Below are positions 54,098 to 63,937 of a stretch of 64,000 nucleotides of DNA, one piece after another. The notes below the pieces were generated by a model. It did no database searches. It was not told the origin of the DNA and saw only the letters and a list, made by a program, of their open reading frames with translations. Source of the stretch: Halomonas icarae (GTDB lineage: Bacteria > Pseudomonadota > Gammaproteobacteria > Pseudomonadales > Halomonadaceae). Position numbers and translations under genes: made by a program. Every line of letters begins with the position of its first letter. The stretch's first letter is position 1. The stretch is from NCBI RefSeq assembly GCF_009901955.1, contig NZ_WUTS01000001.1:3243537-3307536 (forward strand), written 5' to 3'.

Positions 54098-55027
54098 ATG
54101 GATGAACGCCTGACCTGTCTCAATCATCTCCGCACGGGTAGCCCCTACAACAAGCCCTGCCTGCTGCTGGCGGTGATCTGCGAGATTCAATGCGGTCATA
54201 TCACCACCCACCGGGTACAGATCAACCCTCGGCTTCTGTCCCGCTATCACGATCTTTACGAACTGGTCAGCGGTGAGCGCCACAGGGCCAACCCCTGGCT
54301 ACCGCTGTGGCATCTTCGCAATGACCGGGGGCCTGCGGGCCCAATCTGGTCACCCGATTACGCTGATAGCCTGGCCCCCGTGGCCGACCAGCTGGGCCAG
54401 CCAAGGTCGATGAATCAGCTGCTCGAGCGCTTCAGCTCCGCCCGGCTCGATGACGAGCTGTTCGCCGCCCTGCAGAAGAGCGACCTCGCCCGCGAGGCCT
54501 GCTCCTTGCTGGCCCATCGCTACCTTGGCGATGACAAGGCGACGCTTGAGCGCCTGATGAGCCACCTCGACACCGAACTGGCCAGTGGCGACTACCAGCG
54601 GCACCCGGAACGACTCGCCGACGGGATCAAGGAGGCCGCCCCGGTCCCCGCCCGCTCAGCCGCCTTTCGATCGCTGGTACTGGAAGCCTACGACTATCGC
54701 TGTGCGGCCAGCCGGCTGCGCTATATCACTCCCGACTATCGCTACCTGGTCGAGGCGGCCCACCTGATTCCCTTCAGCGTTACCCAGGACGACAGGCCGA
54801 GCAACGGCCTGGCGCTGACTCCCAACCTGCACTGGGCCATGGATAACCACCTGATCGCGCCGGGGCCGGATCACCACTGGCATGTCAGCCCCGCGGTGGA
54901 TCATCTGGTAGCGGACAACGACTGGCTGTGCCGCCTCGATCGCCAGCCGCTGGTGCTGCCCAGGGATGAACGCTGGCGGCCCGCCCCCGAGGCCCTGGCC
55001 TGGCGCCTGGATCACCTGCGGCGCTGA
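54098..55027 (+). CDS. HNH endonuclease with possible sulfur-binding (ScoMcrA-SBD-like) N-terminus
   Basis: A 309-residue protein. The C-terminal HNH_2-type nuclease is clear: VEAAHLIPFSVTQDD, SNGLALTPNLHWAMDNHLI. The N-terminal 100 residues (KPCLLLAVICEIQCGHITTH, WLPLWHLRND) resemble, by pattern, the DNA sulfur-binding domain of ScoMcrA-type enzymes that cut phosphorothioate DNA. If so it would be a modification-dependent (type IV) restriction enzyme. No dnd or methyltransferase gene is next to it. ATG 54098 has GGAG 7 nt upstream; earlier ATG 54071 and GTG 54062 are possible. Confidence 0.7.
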   Translation: MDERLTCLNHLRTGSPYNKPCLLLAVICEIQCGHITTHRVQINPRLLSRYHDLYELVSGERHRANPWLPLWHLRNDRGPAGPIWSPDYADSLAPVADQLGQPRSMNQLLERFSSARLDDELFAALQKSDLAREACSLLAHRYLGDDKATLERLMSHLDTELASGDYQRHPERLADGIKEAAPVPARSAAFRSLVLEAYDYRCAASRLRYITPDYRYLVEAAHLIPFSVTQDDRPSNGLALTPNLHWAMDNHLIAPGPDHHWHVSPAVDHLVADNDWLCRLDRQPLVLPRDERWRPAPEALAWRLDHLRR

Positions 55028-55058
55028 GTCATGCCTTGATGAGTCATGGCTTGAAATG

Positions 55059-55097
55059 CAGCAGGGCCCCGTCACCTCTCGATGACGGGGCCCTGCC
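55059..55097. terminator. Hairpin between the HNH gene and dnaJ
   Basis: The stem GCAGGGCCCCGTCA / TGACGGGGCCCTGC is very strong, between convergent genes. There is no long T-tract, so termination could rest mainly on the stem. Confidence 0.6.
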
Positions 55098-55120
55098 AGG
55101 CGCTTGCCAGGAAGAAACCG

Positions 55121-56272
55121 TTACGGTTTCATATCTTCGAAGAACTTCTTCACGCCGTCGAAGAAACCGCTCTTCTTGGGCGAGTGGTGGGCACTGCTGG
55201 AACCCCCCAGGCTGTCTTGGAACTGACGCAGCAGCTCCTTCTGTTCTTCGTTGAGCTTCACCGGCGTCTCGATCACCACCTTGCAGATCAGGTCGCCAGG
55301 TGCGCCACCGCGCACCGGCTTGACGCCCTTGCCGCGCAGGCGGAAGAGCTTGCCGGTCTGGGTCTCGGCCGGGATCTTCAGCTTGACCCGCCCCGCCAGG
55401 GTGGGCACCTCGAGCTCGCCACCCAGCGCCGCATCGACGAAGTTGATCGGCACCTCGCACTGCAGGTTGCGGCCGTCGCGCTGGAAGATCGGGTGCGGCT
55501 TGATCGCCACCTGCACGTAGAGATCGCCGGGCGGGCCGCCATTGACGCCCGATTCGCCTTCGCCGTTGAGACGAATGCGGTCGCCGGTATCCACGCCGGC
55601 GGGAATCTTCACCGACAGGGTGCGGGTCTCACGCACACGTCCCTCGCCATGACACTTGTGGCACGGCACCTTGATGTGCTGGCCGGAGCCATGACAGGTC
55701 GGGCAGGTCTGCTGCACGGCGAAGAAGCCCTGCTGCATGCGCACCTGGCCGTGGCCGGAACAGGTCGGGCAGGTCTCCTTGCTGGAGCCCGGCTCGGCAC
55801 CCTCGCCGTCACAGCGCTCACACTCGATATGGCGCGGCACACGGATATCCACGCTGGTGCCGGACACGGCATCCTCGAGGTCGAGCTCGAGGTTGTAGCG
55901 CAGGTCGCTGCCGCGGGCCGGGGCGTTGGGGTGACGCCGGCCACCGCCGCCGCCGAAGATATCGCCGAACACGTCGCCGAAGATATCGCTGAAGCCACCG
56001 GCCCCGGCGCCACCGAAGCCGCCTCCGCCGAAGCCACCGCCCTGGCCGTCCACGCCGGCATGACCGAACTGGTCATAGGCGGCACGCTTCTCGCCGTCGC
56101 TGAGTACCTCGTAGGCCTCGGAGACCTCGCGAAACTTCTCCGCCGCGCTGTCATCATCCGGATTGCGGTCGGGATGGAATTTCTGGGCGAGCCGGCGGTA
56201 GGCCTTTTTGATCTCTTTGGTATCGGCACCGCGCTCTACGCCCAGCACCTCGTAATAGTCGCGTTTGGACAT
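55121..56272 (-). CDS. dnaJ: Chaperone DnaJ
   Basis: A 383-residue co-chaperone stimulating DnaK. The J domain has HPD in [10 protein letters not shown], then a G/F-rich linker ([15 protein letters not shown]), four zinc repeats ([32 protein letters not shown]) and the substrate-binding C-terminal domain. It lies 104 bp after dnaK with a hairpin between. Confidence 0.97.
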   Translation of the reverse strand: MSKRDYYEVLGVERGADTKEIKKAYRRLAQKFHPDRNPDDDSAAEKFREVSEAYEVLSDGEKRAAYDQFGHAGVDGQGGGFGGGGFGGAGAGGFSDIFGDVFGDIFGGGGGRRHPNAPARGSDLRYNLELDLEDAVSGTSVDIRVPRHIECERCDGEGAEPGSSKETCPTCSGHGQVRMQQGFFAVQQTCPTCHGSGQHIKVPCHKCHGEGRVRETRTLSVKIPAGVDTGDRIRLNGEGESGVNGGPPGDLYVQVAIKPHPIFQRDGRNLQCEVPINFVDAALGGELEVPTLAGRVKLKIPAETQTGKLFRLRGKGVKPVRGGAPGDLICKVVIETPVKLNEEQKELLRQFQDSLGGSSSAHHSPKKSGFFDGVKKFFEDMKP

Positions 56273-56306
56273 GGGTCTGTCCGCCTCCGTCGCGGTCCCT
56301 CGGAAA

Positions 56307-56339
56307 CACCAGCGCGGGAGTCAGGCCCCCGCGCTGGTG
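56307..56339 (-). terminator. Partial terminator between dnaK and dnaJ
   Basis: The 12-bp stem CACCAGCGCGGG / CCCGCGCTGGTG, then TTTCC on the minus strand. Its place suggests lowering dnaJ relative to dnaK or protecting the dnaK mRNA end. Confidence 0.55.
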
Positions 56340-56376
56340 TCATCCATGGCTTAGATGCGTCGTTCAGATGCGTGGT

Positions 56377-58308
56377 TTACTGCTTCTTCTGGTCGTCGTT
56401 GACTTCTTCGTACTCGGCGTCGACCACGTCATCTTCCGGCTTGGCACCGGCGTCGCCCGCCTCGGCACCTTCCTGCTGGCCGGCTTCGGCCTGGGCGGCG
56501 TACATCTTCTGCGCCAGGTTGCCGGAGGCCTCGGTCAGCTTGTCGAGCTTGGCCTGGATGTCGTCCTTGTCGTCACCCTTGATAGCCTCTTCCAGCTCCT
56601 TGGCGGCGCTTTCGATGGCTTCCTTCTCCTCGTCGGTGGCGTGCTCACCGGCTTCTTCCACGGTCTTGCGTGCGGCGTGGACCATGCCATCGGCCTGGTT
56701 GCGCAGCTGAACCAGCTCCTCGAACTTCTTGTCCTCGTCGGCGTGGGCCTCGGCGTCCCGGACCATCTGCTCGATCTCGTCGTCGGAGAGACCGCTGGAG
56801 GCCTTGATGACGATCGACTGCTCCTTACCGGTAGCCTTGTCCTTGGCGGACACGTTGAGGATGCCGTTGGCGTCCAGGTCGAAGGCGACCTCGATCTGCG
56901 GCACGCCGCGCGGTGCCGGCGGAATGTCGGCCAGGTCGAAGCGACCCAGTGACTTGTTGCCGCCCGCCTGCTTGCGCTCACCCTGCAGCACGTGGATGGT
57001 CACGGCGGTCTGGTTGTCATCCGCGGTCGAGAAGGTCTGGGTCTTCTTGGTCGGGATGGTGGTGTTCTTCTCGATCAGCGGCGTCATCACGCCACCCAGG
57101 GTCTCGATGCCCAGGGTCAGCGGCGTGACGTCGAGCAGCAGCACATCCTTGACGTCGCCGCCCAGCACGCCGCCCTGGATGGCAGCACCCACGGCCACGG
57201 CCTCGTCCGGGTTGACGTCCTTGCGGGCCTCCTTGCCGAAGAAGTCGGCAACCGACTGCTGGACCATGGGCATGCGGGTCTGACCACCGACCAGGATGAC
57301 GTCATCGATCTCGGAGGCGGATAGGCCGGCATCCTTGAGCGCGGTCTTGCAGGGCTCGAGAGAGCGCTTGACCAGGTCCTCGACCAGCGACTCGAGCTTG
57401 GCACGGGTCACCTTGACGTTGAGGTGCTTGGGACCGGTGTTGTCGGCCGTGATGTACGGCAGGTTGACGTCGGTCTGCTGGGCGCTGGAGAGCTCGATCT
57501 TGGCCTTCTCGGCGGCTTCCTTGAGGCGCTGCATGGCCAGGGTGTCGCCGGACAGGTCGATGCCGCTGTCGCTCTTGAACTGGTCGACCAGGTAGTTGAT
57601 CAGCGCCAGATCGAAGTCCTCACCACCCAGGAAGGTGTCACCGTTGGTGGCCAGCACCTCGAACTGGGTCTCGCCGTCGACATCCGCCACCTCGATGATG
57701 GAGATATCGAAGGTGCCGCCGCCCAGATCGTAGACCGCGATGGTCTTGTCGCCACGCGACTTGTCCATGCCGTAGGCCAGCGCCGCCGCGGTCGGCTCGT
57801 TGATGATGCGCTTGACCTCGAGCCCGGCGATGCGACCCGCGTCCTTGGTGGCCTGGCGCTGGCTGTCGTTGAAGTAGGCCGGCACGGTGATGACCGCCTC
57901 GGTGACTTCCTCACCCAGGTAATCTTCCGCGGTCTTCTTCATCTTCTTCAGCACTTCGGCGCTGACCTGGGGCGGTGCCAGCTTCTTGCCCTTCACCTCG
58001 ACCCAGGCGTCGCCATTGTCGGCCTCGGCGATCTTGTAGGGCACCATCTTGATGTCCTTCTGGACCACGTCGTCCTTGTAGCGACGACCGATCAGGCGCT
58101 TGATGGCATACAGGGTGTTCTCGGGGTTGGTGACCGCCTGGCGCTTGGCCGACTGGCCCACCAGCGTCTCGCCGTCGTCGGTGTAGGCGATGACGGAAGG
58201 TGTGGTGCGGGTACCCTCGGCGTTCTCGATCACCTTGGCGCTGTCACCGTCGAGCACGGCGACACAGGAGTTGGTGGTGCCAAGGTCAATTCCAATGATG
58301 CGTCCCAT
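56377..58308 (-). CDS. dnaK: Chaperone DnaK (Hsp70)
   Basis: A 643-residue Hsp70. [16 protein letters not shown] at the N-terminus, the second signature [13 protein letters not shown], the third [14 protein letters not shown], and the substrate-binding domain with ENTTIPTKK. The C-terminal tail ends with the acidic [10 protein letters not shown], like E. coli. It is preceded by its own RpoH promoter and by grpE. Confidence 0.98.
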   Translation of the reverse strand: MGRIIGIDLGTTNSCVAVLDGDSAKVIENAEGTRTTPSVIAYTDDGETLVGQSAKRQAVTNPENTLYAIKRLIGRRYKDDVVQKDIKMVPYKIAEADNGDAWVEVKGKKLAPPQVSAEVLKKMKKTAEDYLGEEVTEAVITVPAYFNDSQRQATKDAGRIAGLEVKRIINEPTAAALAYGMDKSRGDKTIAVYDLGGGTFDISIIEVADVDGETQFEVLATNGDTFLGGEDFDLALINYLVDQFKSDSGIDLSGDTLAMQRLKEAAEKAKIELSSAQQTDVNLPYITADNTGPKHLNVKVTRAKLESLVEDLVKRSLEPCKTALKDAGLSASEIDDVILVGGQTRMPMVQQSVADFFGKEARKDVNPDEAVAVGAAIQGGVLGGDVKDVLLLDVTPLTLGIETLGGVMTPLIEKNTTIPTKKTQTFSTADDNQTAVTIHVLQGERKQAGGNKSLGRFDLADIPPAPRGVPQIEVAFDLDANGILNVSAKDKATGKEQSIVIKASSGLSDDEIEQMVRDAEAHADEDKKFEELVQLRNQADGMVHAARKTVEEAGEHATDEEKEAIESAAKELEEAIKGDDKDDIQAKLDKLTEASGNLAQKMYAAQAEAGQQEGAEAGDAGAKPEDDVVDAEYEEVNDDQKKQ

Positions 58309-58380
58309 AGGAAATCCTCGAAAGTCGTGTGATGTATTCAGGAGTGGTATTCAGCGGCCTGCGCCGCGGAGTTGCTTTCT

Positions 58381-58408
58381 ATCTGGGGGCCGTGGAGAAC
58401 TTTTCAAG
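58381..58408 (-). promoter_or_regulatory. RpoH (sigma-32) promoter of dnaK
   Basis: CTTGAAA (58402-58408) and CCCCAGAT (58381-58388) on the minus strand, 13 nt apart. The consensus is CTTGAAA-N11-16-CCCCATNT; only one base of the -10 differs. It lies in the grpE-dnaK interval, about 73 bp before the dnaK start. Confidence 0.75.
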
Positions 58409-58433
58409 CCCTGCGACCCGGATTTGTTGCCGC

Positions 58434-59063
58434 TCAGCCGGCAGCCTGGCTGACCACCACCATGGCCGGACGCACCAGGCGACCGTTGAGCAGATAGCCC
58501 TTCTGGACCACCTCCATCACGCTGTTGGGGTCGAGCTCGGGGTTGGGCACCATGGCCATGGCCTCGTGGTACTGCGGGTCGAAGGGCTCACCGGCGGGGT
58601 CCACCACCTCGACGCCGAACTTGCCGAGCACATCGAGCTGCAGCTTGAGGGTCATGGAGACACCTTCGCGATGGCTCTCGCTCGCTCCGTCGGCCATGGC
58701 CTCCAGCGCCTTCTCGAGGCTGTCGACCACCGGCAGCAGCTCCTTGACGAACTTCTCCAGGGCGAACTTGCGCGCCTTTTCGGCGTCCTGCTCGGCACGG
58801 CGGCGTACATTCTGGGCCTCGGCGGCGGCGCGCAGCGCCTGGTCCTTGGCCTCCGCCACGCTCTGCTCGAGCTCCTCGACGCGGGCCGCCAGTACCTCGG
58901 CCTCGGGGTTGTCACTCTCCACTGCCGCCTGGTCGGCCTGATCAACGGCCTCAGCCGCGTCCTCCAGCTCGCCTTCCACGAGCTCAGGCTGGGCCTGGGG
59001 CTCTGCCTCCTCCTCGTGGCGCTTGAGCTCCTCGTCCAGCGGGGTCTGGGGGTCTTGGGCCAT
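58434..59063 (-). CDS. grpE: Nucleotide exchange factor GrpE
   Basis: A 209-residue co-chaperone releasing ADP from DnaK. A charged N-terminal stretch, a long coiled coil (about 55-120, with [20 protein letters not shown]), and the beta-wing with the family motif [19 protein letters not shown] near the C-terminus. ATG at 59063 has GGAGAG upstream. It is divergent from recN and followed by dnaK. Confidence 0.96.
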   Translation of the reverse strand: MAQDPQTPLDEELKRHEEEAEPQAQPELVEGELEDAAEAVDQADQAAVESDNPEAEVLAARVEELEQSVAEAKDQALRAAAEAQNVRRRAEQDAEKARKFALEKFVKELLPVVDSLEKALEAMADGASESHREGVSMTLKLQLDVLGKFGVEVVDPAGEPFDPQYHEAMAMVPNPELDPNSVMEVVQKGYLLNGRLVRPAMVVVSQAAG

Positions 59064-59157
59064 GGGTCTCTCCTGAAGCGCTTGTCTTGGGTGCAAAAAT
59101 GGCGTCGCGAGGGCGCCGATGCTGCATGTATGGCTACGTGAAACGGTTATGCCCGTT

Positions 59158-59185
59158 ATATGGGGACGCCTCGTCGGAACTCAAG
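59158..59185 (-). promoter_or_regulatory. RpoH (sigma-32) promoter of grpE
   Basis: CTTGAGT (59179-59185) and CCCCATAT (59158-59165) on the minus strand, 13 nt apart. The -10 element is a perfect match to CCCCATNT. It predicts a leader of about 85-90 nt before grpE. Confidence 0.78.
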
Positions 59186-59266
59186 GCATCACGTTTCGAC
59201 TCGCGCTTCGACTCGTTTTACAACCAGGTTTCAACAACCGACCGTGCATTGTCGGGAGCCCTGAAC

Positions 59267-59306
59267 TACTGTATAAAAACTCAAATCTTGTATGCATGAA
59301 CAGTAG
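59267..59306. promoter_or_regulatory. LexA-like boxes upstream of recN
   Basis: TTGT-ATGCATGA-ACAG (59288-59303) matches CTGT-N8-ACAG with one mismatch. Just upstream, TACTGTATAAAAAC (59267-59280) has a perfect LexA left half but no right half. recN is an SOS gene in many gammaproteobacteria. Confidence 0.55.
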
Positions 59307-59336
59307 ACAGCAGACAGGCCCGCCCGGGGAGACACC

Positions 59337-61010
59337 ATGCTGACGGAACTTGCCATTCGCGACTTCGCCATCGTCGACCATCTCGAACTGGAGCTCGCCG
59401 GCGGCATGACCGCCATCACCGGCGAGACCGGCGCCGGTAAATCGATCCTGCTCGGGGCCCTCGGCCTCTGCCTGGGCGAACGCGCCGATGCCGCCAGCGT
59501 GCGCCACGGCCGGGAGCGCGCCGACCTCTCCGCCCGCTTCGATATCACCGACCTGCCCCAGGCCCGCGACTGGCTGGCCGCCCGGGAGCTGCCCGGCGAC
59601 GACTGCCTGCTGCGGCGAGTGATCAGCGCCAACGGCCGCTCCAAGGCATGGATCAACGGCCAGCCGGTGACGATCGCCGATCTGCGCGGCCTGGGTGAGC
59701 ACCTGATCGAGGTGCATGGGCAGCATGCCCATCAGCAGCTGTTGCGCGAGGAGACCCATCTGCGCCTGCTCGACGACTTCGCCGGACATCGCGATACCGT
59801 CGCCAGCATGGCCGAGCGCTTTCGCGCCTGGCAGGCCGCTCGGCGACGGCTCAAGCGCCTGGCCGAGGATGGCGACGAGCTGAGCGCCCGCCGCCAGCTG
59901 GTGCGCTACCAGGTCGAGGAGCTCGACCAGCTGGGCCTCGCCGAGGGCGAACTGAAGGCCCTGGAGGAGGAGCAGGAGGAGCTGGCCCACGCCGAGGAGC
60001 GCCTGCGCGAGGCACAGTTCGCCAGCGAGTGCTGCGACAATGACGAGGGTGGTGCCATCAGCTGCCTCACCCAGGCGATTACTCGGCTCGAAACGCTGCC
60101 TGGCTGCGACCGCGGCCGCCTGGCGGAGACGCTGGCCATGCTCGGGGAGGCGCGCATCCAGGTCGAGGAGGCGGCCCGCGAGCTGACCCACCTCGCCGCG
60201 GATACCGAGCTCGACCCCGAGCGCCTGGCCTGGGTGGATGAGCGCCTGGGGGCCGTGCACCGCCTGGCGCGCAAGCACCATGTGATGCCCGAGGAGCTGC
60301 TGGCGCTGCATCAGGACCTGCGGACCGAACTGGCGACCCTCGAGGAGGGTGATCAGGACCTGGACAGCCTCTCCGCCGAGGTCGAGGCCCTGCGCGAGGA
60401 GTGGAAGCGCCTGGCCCGGGAGGTAGGCGAGGCGCGCCGCCAGGCGGCCGCACGTTTCGGCGAGGCCGTGCAGGAGCAGCTCACCTTCCTGGCCATGGGC
60501 AAGGCATGCTTCGAGGTCGAGGTGAGCGAGCGTGAGACGCCCGCCGCCGAGGGGCTGGACAGCGTGCGCTTCCTGATTGCCGCCAACCCCGGCCAGCCGG
60601 CACGGCCACTGGCCAAGGTCGCCTCGGGGGGCGAGCTGTCACGCATCAGCCTGGCGATCCAGGTGGTGGCGGCACGCCACTCCACCATCCCCAGCCTGGT
60701 GTTCGACGAAGTGGATGTGGGTATCTCCGGCGCCACCGCCGAGATCGTCGGCCAGCTGCTGCGCCGGCTCGGCGAGCAGGGGCAGGTGATGACGGTGACC
60801 CACCTGCCCCAGGTGGCGGCTCAGGCCCACCGCCATCTACATATCGAGAAGCAGGCCGAGGGCGACACCACCCTGACCCGCATGGCACTGCTCGATGAAG
60901 CCGGCCGGGTCGGCGAGCTGGCGCGCATGCTGGGCGGGGTCAACCTCTCCGATCGCACCCTGGCTCATGCCCGGGAGATGCTCGATGCCAGCCAGCACCC
61001 CCACCACTGA
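59337..61010 (+). CDS. recN: DNA repair protein RecN
   Basis: A 557-residue SMC-like ATPase of double-strand break repair. N-terminal Walker A GETGAGKSILLGALGLCLG (residues 30-48), a long coiled-coil centre (about 150-370), and the C-terminal ABC signature KVASGGELSRISLA with Walker B LVFDEVDVGISG. The ATG has GGGGAGA upstream and LexA-like boxes 30-70 bp before it. Divergent from grpE. Confidence 0.96.
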   Translation: MLTELAIRDFAIVDHLELELAGGMTAITGETGAGKSILLGALGLCLGERADAASVRHGRERADLSARFDITDLPQARDWLAARELPGDDCLLRRVISANGRSKAWINGQPVTIADLRGLGEHLIEVHGQHAHQQLLREETHLRLLDDFAGHRDTVASMAERFRAWQAARRRLKRLAEDGDELSARRQLVRYQVEELDQLGLAEGELKALEEEQEELAHAEERLREAQFASECCDNDEGGAISCLTQAITRLETLPGCDRGRLAETLAMLGEARIQVEEAARELTHLAADTELDPERLAWVDERLGAVHRLARKHHVMPEELLALHQDLRTELATLEEGDQDLDSLSAEVEALREEWKRLAREVGEARRQAAARFGEAVQEQLTFLAMGKACFEVEVSERETPAAEGLDSVRFLIAANPGQPARPLAKVASGGELSRISLAIQVVAARHSTIPSLVFDEVDVGISGATAEIVGQLLRRLGEQGQVMTVTHLPQVAAQAHRHLHIEKQAEGDTTLTRMALLDEAGRVGELARMLGGVNLSDRTLAHAREMLDASQHPHH

Positions 61011-61060
61011 TCGCTGCCTGACCGCCGAACAGTGAGTACCGGCCGAGGATAATAGGCCCA

Positions 61061-61103
61061 CAAACACCACGGCCCCGATCACTGATCGGGGCCGTGGTGT
61101 TTG
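61061..61103. terminator. Bidirectional terminator between recN and fur
   Basis: A near-perfect 20-bp stem, CAAACACCACGGCCCCGATC / GATCGGGGCCGTGGTGTTTG, between the convergent genes. The A and T ends make it symmetrical, so it can work in both directions. Confidence 0.85.
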
Positions 61104-61164
61104 TGGTTGGCGCTGTTTCAGACTGGCGCTGCCTCAGGCTGGCGTCGCCGGCATACGAGCACGA

Positions 61165-61611
61165 CTACTTGCGCGGCGGACCATCCAGGCGGGTCGCATT
61201 GGAGCCACGCGGACGGACATAGAGTACCAGGTCGTGATCGACGAGCTCGTAGCCATGCTCCTCGGCGATCTCCTGCTGGCGACGCTCGATCACCTCGTCG
61301 AAGAATTCGACGATCTCGCCGCTCTCGAGGCACACCATATGATCATGGTGTTCCTCTTGGGAGATCTCGAACACCGCATGGCCACCATCGAAGTTGTGGC
61401 GAACCACCAGGTTCGCGGCCTCGAACTGGGTCAGCACACGATAAACGGTGGCCAGTCCCACATCCTCTCCGGCATCCAGCAGGGTCTTGTAGACATCCTC
61501 GGCGCTCAAATGGTGTTCACCCTGGGCATTCTCCAGGATCTGCAGAATCTTGACGCGTGGCAGGGTCACCTTGAGACCGGCCTTGCGTAATTCATGGTTC
61601 TGGTCGGCCAT
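61165..61611 (-). CDS. fur: Ferric uptake regulator Fur
   Basis: A 148-residue iron-responsive repressor. The winged helix (KAGLKVTLPRVKILQIL, DVGLATVYRVLTQF) and the metal-binding HHDHMVCLESG are present. ATG at 61611 gives MADQNHEL. Divergent from bamE, as is common in Pseudomonas-type genomes. The C-terminal end is rich in arginine and proline. Confidence 0.96.
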   Translation of the reverse strand: MADQNHELRKAGLKVTLPRVKILQILENAQGEHHLSAEDVYKTLLDAGEDVGLATVYRVLTQFEAANLVVRHNFDGGHAVFEISQEEHHDHMVCLESGEIVEFFDEVIERRQQEIAEEHGYELVDHDLVLYVRPRGSNATRLDGPPRK

Positions 61612-61683
61612 GGTAGCTCTTCGCAGTAACGGGTAGGGTCGGGTATGATCGACCGAAACCACGATAGTGAAGAACAGGCGCAA

Positions 61684-62109
61684 ATGCAAAAGTTGACCAA
61701 AATCGTCACCCTTACCGTCGCCCTGCTGCTGGCCAGCGGCTGCAGCTACTTCGGGGTCTACAAGCGCGACATTCCCCAGGGCAACCTGGTGACCGCCGAG
61801 ATGGTGGGCCAGCTGCGCACCGGCATGACGCGTGATGACGTCATCTATGTGATGGGCAGCCCGCTACTGGAGGCGCCCTTCGATGCCAGCCAGTGGGACT
61901 ACCTCTTCTATCTGGACAAGGCCTACGAGGGCACCGAGCGCCGTCGCGTCACCCTGACCTTCGATGGCAACCGCCTGGTGGATATCCAGCGTGAAGGGGA
62001 TCTCGACGGCGCGATCGAGATGCGCCAGGGCGAGAGTGGTCCATCACCGGACGCCGGCACCAGCACGCCGCTGGCGACCCCCAACGCCGTTCCCGCCGAC
62101 CAGCGCTGA
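61684..62109 (+). CDS. bamE: Outer-membrane assembly lipoprotein BamE
   Basis: A 141-residue lipoprotein of the BAM complex. The signal peptide ends in the lipobox LLASGC (acylated cysteine near residue 20). The SmpA/OmlA domain follows, with RDIPQGNLVTAEMVGQLRTG and the family RDDVIYVMGSPLL. The C-terminal 30 residues are a disordered P/S/T tail. Divergent from fur and convergent with rnfH. Confidence 0.94.
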   Translation: MQKLTKIVTLTVALLLASGCSYFGVYKRDIPQGNLVTAEMVGQLRTGMTRDDVIYVMGSPLLEAPFDASQWDYLFYLDKAYEGTERRRVTLTFDGNRLVDIQREGDLDGAIEMRQGESGPSPDAGTSTPLATPNAVPADQR

Positions 62110-62162
62110 TAGCAGCCAGCCTGGCCAAGCGACGCCCCGCCGAGTATCCGCCCGGCGGGGCG

Positions 62163-62459
62163 TCAGCGTCTGGTGTTGGCGCGGGCCTGGCGGGCGGCCT
62201 TGGGGTCGATGATCAGTGCACGATAGACCTCGACCCGGTCACCAGCGCGTAACCGATGGGATTCGGGCGCGCGCAGATGCTTGCCGAACAGCCCCAGGTC
62301 GGGAGCAGTGAAGGCCTCGGCGGGCAGTTCGGGAAAGTGTGACGGCAGGTCGGCCAGTGCCACGGCTTCGCTTGCCGTGGTGCCGAGCGGCACCCGCAGA
62401 GCGATGATGCGCTGCTTCTCCGGGAGGGCGAAGGCGACCTCGACATCGATCTCGGCCAT
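62163..62459 (-). CDS. rnfH: RnfH family ubiquitin-like protein
   Basis: A 98-residue beta-grasp protein: the N-terminal strand IDVEVAFALPEKQRIIALRV, and the closing segment LRAGDRVEVYRALIIDPK, are typical. RnfH is usually encoded next to ratA; function unknown, in spite of the name. It starts 3 nt after ratA. Confidence 0.92.
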   Translation of the reverse strand: MAEIDVEVAFALPEKQRIIALRVPLGTTASEAVALADLPSHFPELPAEAFTAPDLGLFGKHLRAPESHRLRAGDRVEVYRALIIDPKAARQARANTRR

Positions 62460-62462
62460 GCC

Positions 62463-62897
62463 TCAGCGCCCGTAGAGATCGTTGGCACGGCGCGTGAACG
62501 AGTCGACCAGCTGCCCCGCCACCTGCTGGAAGAGCTTGCCGAAGGCCATGCCGAGCAGGCGATTGGCAAACTCGAATTCCATCTCCAGGCTCACCTTGCA
62601 GGTGTTCTCGCCCATGGGGGTGAACAGCCAGCGGCCGCGCAGGCGCTTGAAGGGGCCGCTGACCAGCGACATCTCGATGCGCTCGGGTTCGATTAGATCG
62701 TTGCGGGTCATGATGCTCTGCTCGATGCCGGCCCGACCCAGCGTCATCTCGCCGATCAGGTGTGACTCGTCGCGCTCCACCAGGCGGGCGCGGCGGCAGC
62801 CCGGCAGGAACTCCGGGTAGCGCTCAAAGTCATTGACCAGATCGAACATTTCCTGGGGGGTATGCCGCACCATGGCGGTTCGGTTAACCGTTGGCAT
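62463..62897 (-). CDS. ratA: RatA / coenzyme Q-binding protein COQ10 homologue
   Basis: A 144-residue START-like (SRPBCC) domain protein. N-terminal [34 protein letters not shown] split across residues 1-34 and the C-terminal helix [20 protein letters not shown] are characteristic. In E. coli RatA was described as blocking 70S assembly; homologues bind ubiquinone. ATG at 62897 with GAGGAG upstream. Divergent from smpB. Confidence 0.92.
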   Translation of the reverse strand: MPTVNRTAMVRHTPQEMFDLVNDFERYPEFLPGCRRARLVERDESHLIGEMTLGRAGIEQSIMTRNDLIEPERIEMSLVSGPFKRLRGRWLFTPMGENTCKVSLEMEFEFANRLLGMAFGKLFQQVAGQLVDSFTRRANDLYGR

Positions 62898-63024
62898 TGC
62901 GCTCCTCGCTGACTTCACGGTGCCCAGGGCGTATCATGGGCCGTCATTTCAGGCCTTGAATGGTACCACGCTTCCCCCACATCTCGGAGGAAGCCGCCAC
63001 GGACAAGACACGATACGAGGTTTC

Positions 63025-63516
63025 ATGGCCAACAAGAAAGGCAAGGGCAAGGGCCCCGGCAGCAACGTCATCGCCTTGAACAAGAAGGCGCGCTTCGAAT
63101 ACCACATCGAGGAGAGCTTCGAGGCCGGCCTGGTGCTGGCGGGCTGGGAGGTCAAGAGTCTGCGGGCGGGCAAGGCCCAGCTCACCGATACCTATATCCT
63201 GGTCAAGAACGGCGAGGCCTGGCTGCTGGGCAGCCATATCCTGCCGCTCAACACCGCGAGCACCCACGAGGTGGCCGATCCCACGCGCACCCGCAAGCTG
63301 CTGCTGCACAAGAAGGAGATCGCCAAGATCTTCTCGCGTACCCAGGACAAGGGGCACACCTGTGTGCCGCTCAAGCTCTACTGGAAGGGCAACCGAGTGA
63401 AGTGCGAGCTGGCGCTGGTGACCGGCAAGAAACTGCACGACAAGCGCGCCACCGAGAAGGACCGCGACTGGCAGCGTCAGAAGGGACGCATCATGCGGGA
63501 ACAAAATCGGGGCTGA
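63025..63516 (+). CDS. smpB: SsrA-binding protein SmpB
   Basis: A 163-residue partner of tmRNA in ribosome rescue. The beta-barrel ([34 protein letters not shown]), the conserved [12 protein letters not shown] and the C-terminal basic helix ending [16 protein letters not shown] are complete. ATG at 63025. The tmRNA gene follows after 40 bp. Confidence 0.97.
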   Translation: MANKKGKGKGPGSNVIALNKKARFEYHIEESFEAGLVLAGWEVKSLRAGKAQLTDTYILVKNGEAWLLGSHILPLNTASTHEVADPTRTRKLLLHKKEIAKIFSRTQDKGHTCVPLKLYWKGNRVKCELALVTGKKLHDKRATEKDRDWQRQKGRIMREQNRG

Positions 63517-63556
63517 CCTGTCATATCAAGCAACATCCTGTTAGGATGGACGTTGA

Positions 63557-63937
63557 GGGGGCGACATGGTTTCGACGCCGGTGACAACCCCTGCGGTGCA
63601 TGCCGAGAGCGTGATGTATCTCGTAAATCCAACATCACGACTAAATAGTCGCAAACGACGACAACTACGCTCAGGGCGCGCTGGCAGCTTAATAGCCGCT
63701 AGCTTCTAGTCCGGCCCCGAAGTGATGTGCCCATTCATCACGGAGGGGATACGAGCCAAGAATGATGGGATCGCGATCGGTAGCGTCCTCTTGCCGATCG
63801 TTAAACTTCAGAGGAATCGCGAGGCTGGATCCTGACCGTCGGAGCCAGTCGCGTTAAATCAAATGACGGAATCTAAGCATGTAGAGCCAATGGGCGAGTG
63901 CTGGCGGACGCGGGTTCAATTCCCGCCGCCTCCACCA
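63557..63937 (+). ncRNA. ssrA: Transfer-messenger RNA (tmRNA)
   Basis: A 381-nt RNA. The tRNA-like acceptor stem pairs GGGGGCG with CGCCTCC, with a G3:U70 wobble that marks alanine charging; T-loop GGTTCAATTCCC and an encoded CCA at 63935-63937. The tag ORF starts at GCA (63651) and reads ANDDNYAQGALAA, then TAA-TAG (63651-63692). It lies next to smpB. Confidence 0.95.
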
